From contig CAJUGP010000004.1 in assembly GCA_910586365.1 (NCBI GenBank), positions 1 to 15,991 of the forward strand: 15,991 nucleotides of DNA, in the 5' to 3' direction. The DNA comes from an uncultured Christensenella sp. Lineage in GTDB: Bacteria > Bacillota > Clostridia > Christensenellales > Borkfalkiaceae. The notes under the pieces were generated by a model. The model ran no database searches. It was not told where the DNA came from and saw only the letters and a program-made list of their open reading frames with translations. The position numbers and the translations under genes were made by a program. Shown piece by piece: positions 1 to 6,619 of this stretch (position 1 is its first letter; each line of letters opens with the position of its first letter).

Positions 1-589
1 GGTTACGTATAAGCCGGTAAAAGACCGCATCGAAGCGGGTACGTTCCTCATTGCCTGCGCGATTTGCGGCGGCGAAATCGAGGTTACGGGCGTGCGCGGC
101 GAAAATATCGGCTTGCTTTTACATAAATTACGCGAAAACGGTTGCAAAATACAAGTGAAAAATGATAAAATAAGAATCGAAAGCAATACCCGTCTGAAAT
201 GCAACCGCCGCATCGAGACGATGCCGTTCCCCGGTTTTCCCACCGATTTGCAGGCGCAGGCGACGGCGCTGAATTGCTGCGCGGAGGGCGGCGCGCTCGT
301 CGTCGAAAATCTGTTTGAAACGCGTTTCAAATACGTGCCCGAATTGCAGAAAATGGGGGCGGATATCGAGGTGAAGGGCAGGAGCGCGTTCGTGCGCGGC
401 GTGCCGCGCTTGCACGGAGCAAGCGTAACGGCGGGCGATCTGCGCGGCGGCGCGGCGCTTGTTTTGGCGGCGCTCGGCGCGGAAGGGGCTTCGCAGGTGC
501 TCGATCTTTCGCACGTCGACCGCGGGTATTACGATTTTGAAGGGAAATTAAAAGCCTTAGGCGCGAATATCAGAAGAGTGCGCGTGTAA
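1..589 (+). CDS. murA: UDP-N-acetylglucosamine 1-carboxyvinyltransferase, C-terminal part
   Basis: This is the C-terminal 195 codons of MurA; the reading frame enters at base 2 and the 5' end lies outside the window. MurA transfers enolpyruvate from PEP to UDP-GlcNAc, the first committed step of peptidoglycan synthesis, in the cytoplasm. Visible family motifs are DRIEAGTF near the left edge, PTDLQAQ (its Asp matches the essential Asp of the PTDxQAQ motif), the ENLFETRF segment, DLRGGAAL and HVDRGYYDFEGKLKALGA at the end. These belong to the inverted alpha/beta domain that closes the fold. The PEP-loop cysteine is upstream and cannot be checked. Many Bacillota carry two MurA paralogues, and I cannot tell which this is. 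ftsQ follows after 19 bases, so the two are probably co-transcribed. Confidence 0.95.
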   Translation, partial: VTYKPVKDRIEAGTFLIACAICGGEIEVTGVRGENIGLLLHKLRENGCKIQVKNDKIRIESNTRLKCNRRIETMPFPGFPTDLQAQATALNCCAEGGALVVENLFETRFKYVPELQKMGADIEVKGRSAFVRGVPRLHGASVTAGDLRGGAALVLAALGAEGASQVLDLSHVDRGYYDFEGKLKALGANIRRVRV

Positions 590-608
590 TCCTACATAAG
601 AAACGCAT

Positions 609-1403
609 ATGAGAAAGAAAATTTTACTGTCGACAATCGTATCGTTCGTCTTGCTCGCCGCCGTGATCGCGGCGGGCATCAACGCCGTGTTTACGGTGAG
701 CGACGTGCAGACCGAATACGTCGTATATTCCGCCGAAGGACGGGCGGAATCCGCGCAGCTGAACGAAAAGCTGGGGCGTTACCGCGGGAAGAGTTCGACG
801 TTTTTGGACTTAAACGACGTAAAGGCTACGGTGGAGCAATTCCCCTGTCTGAGCGCGGAGCGTATCGAAAAGAAATATCCTTCCGCCGTGTCGCTCACGG
901 TGCGCGAGCGCAAGGAAACGTATGCCGTGCGGCAGGAAAACGGCTTTGCCGTGTTCGACGAAGAAGGCCGCTATCTTTACGAGAAGGCGGATAACGTCAA
1001 CCGTCTTGACGGCGATAAAAATATTTTGCTCGAAGGATTTTCCTTTGTCTGCAAAGAACGGACGGCTGCCGAGGGCGAATATGCGGCGGAGCTGTTTGCG
1101 GCGTTCGATACGCTGAAAGAAACGCTCGGCTCGATCAGAGCGAACGTATTGCGCGCGGAGCTGAAAAAATTCAGTTCCGACGGGCGGACCCATTTCTTTT
1201 ATCTTTACATGCGTGAAGGGGTGATGCTCAGCATCAAAAATCCCGCGAGGGCGGGGGAAGAAAAAGCCGCCGCGGCGGTCGAAAAGTATCTTTCGCTCAC
1301 CGATAAACAGCGCGTGAAAGGCGTGATCGACGTGGTGGACGATTTGATTACGGGAACGGGGGTGAACGTTTCCTATTCCGACGAATTCGTTCCGATGGCT
1401 TAA
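609..1403 (+). CDS. ftsQ: Cell division protein FtsQ/DivIB
   Basis: A 264-residue bitopic membrane protein of the divisome. FtsQ/DivIB links early ring proteins to the septal peptidoglycan synthase through FtsL/DivIC. One membrane segment (about residues 4-27) is preceded by only a few basic residues, so there is almost no cytoplasmic tail. A POTRA-like region follows at about 35-110: RGKSSTFLDLNDVKATVEQFP, then a Pro-containing basic segment and the VRERKETYAV strand, which is the usual FtsQ pattern of a NIF..LD helix, 'YPSAVSLTVRER' and a beta core. The rest is the beta domain. ATG 609 is the only possible start because an in-frame stop lies at 597-599; its ribosome site is weak. It sits 19 bases after murA and ends at a strong hairpin, so the murA-ftsQ transcript probably stops before ftsA. 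Function is by family pattern; sequence in this family is poorly conserved. Confidence 0.82.
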   Translation: MRKKILLSTIVSFVLLAAVIAAGINAVFTVSDVQTEYVVYSAEGRAESAQLNEKLGRYRGKSSTFLDLNDVKATVEQFPCLSAERIEKKYPSAVSLTVRERKETYAVRQENGFAVFDEEGRYLYEKADNVNRLDGDKNILLEGFSFVCKERTAAEGEYAAELFAAFDTLKETLGSIRANVLRAELKKFSSDGRTHFFYLYMREGVMLSIKNPARAGEEKAAAAVEKYLSLTDKQRVKGVIDVVDDLITGTGVNVSYSDEFVPMA

Positions 1404-1410
1404 AATCGCA

Positions 1411-1436
1411 AAGCGCTCTTCGGAGCGCTTTTTTAT
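1411..1436 (+). terminator. Rho-independent terminator after ftsQ
   Basis: A perfect 8-bp stem (1411-1418 with 1423-1430) closes on a TTCG loop with C-G closing, a very stable tetraloop, and runs into a T tract (1429-1434). It separates the murA-ftsQ transcript from the ftsA promoter just downstream. Confidence 0.9.
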
Positions 1437-1446
1437 TATAAAATTC

Positions 1447-1475
1447 TTGACAGTTTGCTTCCCGTTTGCTATAAT
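1447..1475 (+). promoter_or_regulatory. Consensus sigma-A promoter of ftsA-ftsZ
   Basis: TTGACA at 1447-1452, 17-base spacer, TATAAT at 1470-1475: an exact match to the vegetative consensus. The predicted transcript starts near 1482, about 30 bases before the ftsA ATG. It lets ftsA-ftsZ be expressed independently of murA-ftsQ. Confidence 0.9.
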
Positions 1476-1513
1476 AGAACGGTGTAAATTCGGTGAAGTA
1501 CAAAGGAGGAAGT

Positions 1514-2665
1514 ATGGGGCGCAAGAGCGTGGCGATATTGGACGTGCGTTCCTCCGATATTTCCTTGATTATCGGAGAGCGGGGCGTAAACGGTACGTTC
1601 GTTTTCAAAGCCGAACGCAGCGAACGGTACGACGGATATGCGGACGGTAAGTTTTTTAACGAAACCAAACTTGCCGATCTCATTTTTTCGCTCGTATCCG
1701 ACGTGGAACGGACTTGCGGCGAGCGGTTGAAGCAGGTGTATGTGGGCGTTCCCGGTTCGTTTACGCAGGTCGTTCCCCAAGACAGGACGATCAGCTTTCC
1801 CAAACGCCGCAGGATCACCGAGCGCGAAACGGACATGCTTTTTGAAAACGGCAGGGAAGAGCGCAAGGGATACCGTTTTATGCGGGCGACGAGCATGGTG
1901 TACATCACGGCGGACAACCGCCGCGTGATCGACCCTGTGGGGCTGACTTCCGCCAAGCTGAGCGGCTTGCTTTCTTATTTTTACTGCTCGGATTATTTTG
2001 CGGAAACGATGGAATCGTGCTTTGGCACGATGAATATATCCTTGAAATTCCTGCCCACGGAGTACGCGAGCGCGATTCATCTCATTCCGTCGGAAACGCG
2101 CGACGAGTACGCGCTTTATCTCGATTCGGGATATCTCTCTTCAACGGTATGCGTTTTGCTCGGGAACGGTGTGTTGGCGCAGCGGTCTTTTTGGACGGGC
2201 TGCGGACAAATCGCCGTGCGGCTTATGGAAAAGTTCTCCATGCCTTATCAAGCGGCGGCGCAGCTGTTGCGCAAGACCAATCTATACGCCAAAAAGGGCG
2301 CGGGCAGGTTTGAGTTCGAGTTTGCGGGCGAATCGTATTTTATCGATTCCGATGCGCTTACGGAAACGGTGGAAGAAGGGTTGGACGAGCTTTGCGAGGC
2401 GGTAAGCGGATTTGTCGAAGAATGCGCGGGGCGCGAGCTCGATTATAAACCGCTCTATATTTCGGGCGAGGGGATCACGCAGATCCGCGGCGCGATGGAT
2501 CATGTGAGCAAGCGGCTTAACCGCGTTACGGAAGAGCTGTGCCCTTCGCAGCCATATTACGATAAACCGACGAAGAGCACTCAGCTGGCTTTGACCGATA
2601 TGGCAAGCCGCGATCATAACAAAAGCAGATTTTTAAGCCGTCTTTTCGGCGGATTTGGAGGTTAA
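1514..2665 (+). CDS. ftsA: FtsA-like cell division ATPase, divergent
   Basis: A 383-residue actin-fold protein that would tether FtsZ filaments to the membrane. The start is ATG 1514, placed three bases after the ribosome site AAAGGAGGA (1502-1510); an in-frame GTG at 1493 lies upstream of that site and is rejected. Actin-type elements are recognisable in order: AILDVRSSD at 7-15 (phosphate 1), the 1C-domain signature RVIDPVGL at 137-144, LDSGYLSST at 203-211 (phosphate 2), GCGQIAVRLMEKF at 229-241, LYISGEGITQIRG at 314-326 (adenosine loop), and a basic-hydrophobic C-terminal helix SRFLSRLFGG that fits the membrane-targeting sequence. The nucleotide motifs depart from usual FtsA: Arg replaces the Gly of DIGT, the phosphate-2 loop is not a DIGGGT(T)-type sequence, and the adenosine loop lacks GG. 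Its position two bases before ftsZ supports FtsA over other actin-like proteins. Confidence 0.83.
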   Translation: MGRKSVAILDVRSSDISLIIGERGVNGTFVFKAERSERYDGYADGKFFNETKLADLIFSLVSDVERTCGERLKQVYVGVPGSFTQVVPQDRTISFPKRRRITERETDMLFENGREERKGYRFMRATSMVYITADNRRVIDPVGLTSAKLSGLLSYFYCSDYFAETMESCFGTMNISLKFLPTEYASAIHLIPSETRDEYALYLDSGYLSSTVCVLLGNGVLAQRSFWTGCGQIAVRLMEKFSMPYQAAAQLLRKTNLYAKKGAGRFEFEFAGESYFIDSDALTETVEEGLDELCEAVSGFVEECAGRELDYKPLYISGEGITQIRGAMDHVSKRLNRVTEELCPSQPYYDKPTKSTQLALTDMASRDHNKSRFLSRLFGGFGG

Positions 2666-2667
2666 TT

Positions 2668-3954
2668 ATGTATAACGATATTTATCCCAACAACGGAGGA
2701 AGGGACGAACAGCCGCCCGTCGAGACGAGTTCGCTCAACGGAAAGGCAAAAATTCGCGTGATCGGCGTGGGCGGAGCGGGAAACAACGCGATCAACCGCA
2801 TGATCGAAGCGGGAATTTCGAGCGCGGAGTACATCGCCGTCAATACCGACGCGCAGATTTTGGCATGCAATTTGGCTCCCCATAAAATTCAGCTCGGCGC
2901 GCAGCGCACGAAAGGGCTGGGCGCGGGTGCCGATCCCAAAATCGGCAGAGATTCCGCCGAGGACAGCAAAGCGGAGCTTGAAAAAGCGATTAAGGATACC
3001 GATATTTTATTTATTACCGCGGGTATGGGCGGCGGTACGGGAACGGGCGCGGCACCCGTCATCGCAAGCATTGCGCGCGAACAGAAAATACTTACCGTCG
3101 CGGTCGTAACCAAGCCCTTCGATTTCGAGGGAAAACACCGCATGGATAACGCCATGGAAGGCATTGCGAATCTCAGAAAATTCGTCGATACGCTTATCGT
3201 GATCCCCAACGAAAAAATCAGCGAGGTCGTGCCGATCACGGCGACGTTCCAAGATTCTCTTCGCGTTGCGGACGAAGTTTTGATGCAGGGTATCCGCGGG
3301 ATCGCAGAACTGATCGTGACGCCCGCTCTTATCAATCTCGACTATGCCGACGTGAGAACGATCCTTAAAGATAAGGGCATGGCGCACATGGGCGTCGGCG
3401 TCGCCAAGGGCGAGAACAGAACGGTGGAGGCGCTGCGCCTTGCCGTCAATTCGCCGCTGCTCGATACGACGATCGAGGGCGCGACGGGTATTATATTCAA
3501 CGTAGTCGGCGGACCCGATTTAACGCTGAACGAAGTGAGGACGGCGGCAAGCCTTATCCGCGGCGTAGTGCATTATTCGGCGAATATCATCGTCGGCGCA
3601 TGCATCGACCCCGGCATCGACAACGACGAGGTGGAGGTGACGGTGATCGCCACGGGTTTTCCGCCGGCGGCTGAGGACGACGGGGCGATCAATAAAAACG
3701 CACCCGCACCGCAGCCGCAGACCGTATCATCCGCAACTCCCCGCTATTCGAGCATTCTTTCTCAGATGCAGGCGCAAAAGCAGCAGGAACAAGCCGCCGC
3801 TGTGCCCGCAGCGTCGCAGCAGCCTGTCGCGCCTGCGCCCGATCCCGAACCGGAGCAGGAGATCGAAATCGAGGAAGAGGACGAAACGCTTTCCGCAGAG
3901 AAAGACAGAAAACTTCCCGCATTCGTTCAGCGTCTATTGAAAAATAAGAAGTAA
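2668..3954 (+). CDS. ftsZ: Cell division protein FtsZ
   Basis: A tubulin-family GTPase of 428 residues that polymerises at midcell and recruits the divisome. GAGGNN at 35-40 and the tubulin signature GGGTGTG at 121-127 form the GTP site. NLDYADV at 223-229 is the catalytic T7 loop supplying the Asp residues for hydrolysis in the next subunit. After the core (to about 333) comes a Pro/Gln/Ala-rich, then acidic, linker of about 80 residues, and a C-terminal tip KLPAFVQRLLKNKK. That tip has the hydrophobic-plus-basic character of the peptide that binds FtsA and other partners. The ribosome site GGAGG (2657-2661) is embedded in the last ftsA codons, with two bases between the genes, so the pair is probably translationally coupled. 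All key residues look intact. Confidence 0.98.
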   Translation: MYNDIYPNNGGRDEQPPVETSSLNGKAKIRVIGVGGAGNNAINRMIEAGISSAEYIAVNTDAQILACNLAPHKIQLGAQRTKGLGAGADPKIGRDSAEDSKAELEKAIKDTDILFITAGMGGGTGTGAAPVIASIAREQKILTVAVVTKPFDFEGKHRMDNAMEGIANLRKFVDTLIVIPNEKISEVVPITATFQDSLRVADEVLMQGIRGIAELIVTPALINLDYADVRTILKDKGMAHMGVGVAKGENRTVEALRLAVNSPLLDTTIEGATGIIFNVVGGPDLTLNEVRTAASLIRGVVHYSANIIVGACIDPGIDNDEVEVTVIATGFPPAAEDDGAINKNAPAPQPQTVSSATPRYSSILSQMQAQKQQEQAAAVPAASQQPVAPAPDPEPEQEIEIEEEDETLSAEKDRKLPAFVQRLLKNKK

Positions 3955-3957
3955 GCA

Positions 3958-3992
3958 AAAAACCGTTATGCTCTTCGCATAGCGGTTTCTAT
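3958..3992 (+). terminator. Hairpin terminator after ftsZ, possibly leaky
   Basis: A 12-bp stem (3960-3971 with 3977-3988, one G-T pair) closes on a five-base loop. The tail is only TTTCT before an A, a poor U tract. No convincing promoter lies between it and the next gene, so partial readthrough into the glycan operon is plausible. Confidence 0.7.
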
Positions 3993-4024
3993 TGTGAAAA
4001 GCAATGATTTGTGAGGGATAGGCG

Positions 4025-4861
4025 TTGAAAAAACAATTTTTGTCTTTGAGTGAAATTCACGCAGCGCTTTTTGAAATTTTAGTCGAATTCGATCGCGTTT
4101 GCCGTGAGCATAATTTGCGTTATTCGCTTGATTACGGCACGCTGCTCGGCGCGGTGCGCCACAAAGGGTTTATTCCGTGGGACGACGACGTTGACGTTTC
4201 CATGCCCCGTTCGGATTACGAGCGTTTTCTAACTCTTGTTAACGAGGGTCAAATTAGGTTTGCATCGCATTTTATGTTGTCGCGCGATCGTGGCAGAGGT
4301 GCGGATTATCCTTATTTGAAGCTTATGGATACGCGTTATAAAACATCTTGTTTCAGTCATTTTGAAGTGCCGTATCTCTTTTTGGATATTTTTCCCGTGG
4401 ATGGCGTTCCGGATCTGCCCGAAAAGCAAGTTCGACGTTGGCAAAAGAAGGTTGATCGCTATAATTTTGTTATCGGGGTGACGAGATGGTACACGTTTAA
4501 CAGTCGTTTCGGATTCATCGCGTGGATATTGGGCTTTTGGTATTATCTTCCCTTTGTATTCTACGGAAGAAAACGCGCCGCTGCGAAGTTACAAGCGCTT
4601 GCAAAAAATTATCCGTTTGAAAAATGTTCTAAAGTTGACGTTGGTTGGGGCTTGACGCATGATTACGTGGAAAGGGAATGCTTTGAACATTATTGCGAAG
4701 TGGAATTTGCAGGCAGAAAGTTTATGGCGATTTCCGATTGGGATAAGCGTTTAACCGTGCGCTATGGGGATTATATGACGCCGCCGAAGAAAATACCGCA
4801 AATTTCCGGTCACGGAACGATTGTTTATAAAAATCCAAAATACGAGAAGGAACACTCATGA
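4025..4861 (+). CDS. LicD-family phosphotransferase
   Basis: 278 residues of the LicD/FKRP nucleotidyltransferase-fold family. Members transfer a phosphate-linked group (phosphocholine from CDP-choline in pneumococcal LicD1/2; ribitol phosphate from CDP-ribitol in animal FKTN/FKRP) to a glycan. The core LDYGTLLGAVRHKGFIPWDD at about 35-54, continuing into DVDV, carries the metal-binding Asp cluster (D53-D57). A C-terminal FAGRKFMAISDWDKRLTVRYGDYM region is also typical. A hydrophobic stretch around 165-180 may contact the membrane. The start is TTG 4025, behind GAGGGAT; no closer ATG exists and the next Met would remove the active site. It ends in a four-base ATGA overlap with the cytidylyltransferase. 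Acceptor and donor cannot be read from sequence. The gene is more A+T-rich than ftsZ and favours ATT/TTT codons, a sign of possible transfer. Confidence 0.88.
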   Translation: MKKQFLSLSEIHAALFEILVEFDRVCREHNLRYSLDYGTLLGAVRHKGFIPWDDDVDVSMPRSDYERFLTLVNEGQIRFASHFMLSRDRGRGADYPYLKLMDTRYKTSCFSHFEVPYLFLDIFPVDGVPDLPEKQVRRWQKKVDRYNFVIGVTRWYTFNSRFGFIAWILGFWYYLPFVFYGRKRAAAKLQALAKNYPFEKCSKVDVGWGLTHDYVERECFEHYCEVEFAGRKFMAISDWDKRLTVRYGDYMTPPKKIPQISGHGTIVYKNPKYEKEHS

Positions 4862-5577
4862 AAAATATTGCGCTTATCATTGCGGGTGGGTCTGGGCACC
4901 GTATGGGGCAAGAGATTCCGAAACAATTTTTAACCGTTCTTGAAAAACCCGTTATTATTTATACGCTTGAAAATTTTCAACATTGCGACAAAATAGACGG
5001 TATTATTGTTGTCTGTATCGAAGGCTGGCAACATGTTCTTACAAGTTTCGCACGGCAATTCGGCATTACGAAATTATTGAAAGTGGTCGACGGTGGTAAT
5101 ACGGCGCAAGAATCGATTCGTAACGGTGTAAATGCGCTTTACGGGGAATACGATGACGATACAACCGTGATTATTCACGATGGAATTCGCCCGCTTGTTG
5201 ACGTAGAAGTGCTTGATGATGTCATTGAAACTTGTCATAGATGCGGAAACGCCGTTACTTCGATGCCTTATAATGAGCAAATTTTTCTCGTGCACGATGA
5301 AAAAACGACCCAAAAGTATATTCCGCGAGAAACTGTTCGTCGCGTTTCGACGCCGCAGGCGTATCGTCTTGATCGCTTGCATTGGGCTTACGATCGAGCT
5401 TTTTCGGAGAGAATCGGGATTTCAGGTTCTTCTTACGTAAATACGATGATGAGCGATCTTGGAGAAACTTTGTATTTTGCTAAGGGTTCCGATAAAAATA
5501 TAAAACTGACTACAAAAGATGATTTTTATATTTTCAAAGCGTTTATAATGGCGAAAAAGGACAATTTGCTGAAATGA
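4858..5577 (+). CDS. IspD/TarI-type cytidylyltransferase
   Basis: 239 residues. The N-terminal IIAGGSGHRMGQEIPKQF (7-24) is the CTP-binding loop with the conserved Lys, followed by GGNTAQESIRNGV, IHDGIRPLV and RRVSTPQAYR, all IspD-superfamily motifs. The C-terminal KGSDKNIKLTTKDDF resembles TarI (D-ribitol-5-phosphate cytidylyltransferase). In IspD the enzyme makes CDP-methylerythritol for isoprenoids; in TarI, and in human ISPD/CRPPA, it makes CDP-ribitol. Location between a LicD protein and an SDR, with four-base overlaps on both sides, argues for glycan precursor supply rather than isoprenoid synthesis; this is inference. The CDP product is presumably the LicD donor. Composition is A+T-rich like licD. 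Confidence 0.87.
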   Translation: MKNIALIIAGGSGHRMGQEIPKQFLTVLEKPVIIYTLENFQHCDKIDGIIVVCIEGWQHVLTSFARQFGITKLLKVVDGGNTAQESIRNGVNALYGEYDDDTTVIIHDGIRPLVDVEVLDDVIETCHRCGNAVTSMPYNEQIFLVHDEKTTQKYIPRETVRRVSTPQAYRLDRLHWAYDRAFSERIGISGSSYVNTMMSDLGETLYFAKGSDKNIKLTTKDDFYIFKAFIMAKKDNLLK

Positions 5578-6575
5578 GCCGAATGTATGAAAGGGAAATC
5601 AAAACGCTTTCTTCCTTGCCGTATAAGTGGGATCGGTTGAACGGCAAAACAATCTTGATAAGCGGCGGCACGGGTTTGATTGGTTCTCTGTTTCTCGACG
5701 TGTTGCGGGAAAGGAACTGCAAATTCGGTCAGCATATTCGGGCGATATGCCTTTCCCGCAGTCCGAAAAACAGCGATGAAACGGTAATTTACCGTGCGGC
5801 GGACGTCAAAAAAAAGTTTGAAATCGAAGAGTCATGCGATTATTGCATCCATCTTGCATCGAATACGCACCCCAAGCAATACGCCGAAGATCCCGTCGGC
5901 ACGATTGAAACAAATCTTCTCGGCTGTTTGAATTTGTTGGAGCTTTGCCGTGCGCGGGGGGGGGTATCGCGTTTTTTGCTTGCCTCGAGCGTGGAAATTT
6001 ACGGCGACGGCGACGGCGTGCCGATGAAAGAAGATTTTTGCGGAAAAATCGACTGCAACACGGCGCGGGCGGGCTATAATGAGAGCAAACGCCTGTGCGA
6101 AAGCTTAGTACAGTCGTACCGCGTGCAATTCGGTTTGGATTGCACGGTCGCGCGCTTTGCCCGCTGCTTTGGATATACGGAACGGCAGGATACGAAGGCG
6201 GTCGCGCAATTTATCGAAAAAGCCGTTCGCGGCGAAGACATTGTGCTGAAAAGCGCGGGGAAACAACGGTTTTCCTATTGTTACGCAGCCGACGCCGTTT
6301 CGGGAATGATCGCGGTTTTGTTGGAAGGAGCCGACGGCGAGGCGTATAACGTTTCGGGAGACGACGAGGGGAAAACGCTTGGCGATTATGCCGCCTTGAT
6401 CGCCTCGTTTGCGGGAAGAAACGTGGTGTTTGATTTCGATCCGCAAAAAAATCTCGGCGTTTCTACGGCAGGGTATGCCGTTCTCGACTGTTCAAAATTA
6501 AAATCGATCGGTTGGCGTCCGCTGTGGACGGTCAGTCGGGCGTTATATGAAACGTATTTGAAATACAAGCATTAA
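5574..6575 (+). CDS. NAD-dependent epimerase/dehydratase (extended SDR)
   Basis: 333 residues. The N-terminal Rossmann fold shows ILISGGTGLIGS with GxxGxxG at 31-37. LASSVEIYG (catalytic Ser, about 139) and YNESK (Tyr168/Lys172) complete the extended-SDR triad, and FSYCYAADAV lies in the substrate domain. Proteins of this kind recur beside LicD and IspD-like genes; they would modify the sugar or polyol moiety before or after CDP activation, but the substrate is unknown. The first ATG (5574) overlaps the upstream stop (ATGA). ATG 5583 is a possible alternative, but an AAAGGA site at 5556-5561 and the coupling favour 5574. A run of nine G at 5956-5964 encodes part of an RGG segment at 128-130; a one-base slip would truncate the protein there. 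Base composition returns toward the window norm. Confidence 0.88.
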   Translation: MSRMYEREIKTLSSLPYKWDRLNGKTILISGGTGLIGSLFLDVLRERNCKFGQHIRAICLSRSPKNSDETVIYRAADVKKKFEIEESCDYCIHLASNTHPKQYAEDPVGTIETNLLGCLNLLELCRARGGVSRFLLASSVEIYGDGDGVPMKEDFCGKIDCNTARAGYNESKRLCESLVQSYRVQFGLDCTVARFARCFGYTERQDTKAVAQFIEKAVRGEDIVLKSAGKQRFSYCYAADAVSGMIAVLLEGADGEAYNVSGDDEGKTLGDYAALIASFAGRNVVFDFDPQKNLGVSTAGYAVLDCSKLKSIGWRPLWTVSRALYETYLKYKH

Positions 6576-6605
6576 AAAAAGAGTTCCTTTCGGAACTCTT
6601 TTTTC
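6574..6605. terminator. Bidirectional terminator between the glycan operon and groEL
   Basis: Stem GAGTTCC (6581-6587) pairs with GGAACTC (6592-6598) around a four-base loop, and is flanked by seven A on the left (6574-6580) and six T on the right (6599-6604). It therefore gives a U tract on either strand and can end both the converging SDR and groEL transcripts. Confidence 0.92.
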
Positions 6606-6619
6606 GTTATTGAATTCAA

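Noticed and set aside
1493..1513. Upstream GTG start for ftsA, adding seven residues
   Set aside because: The added codons contain the ribosome site AAAGGAGGA itself, which is correctly spaced for ATG 1514.
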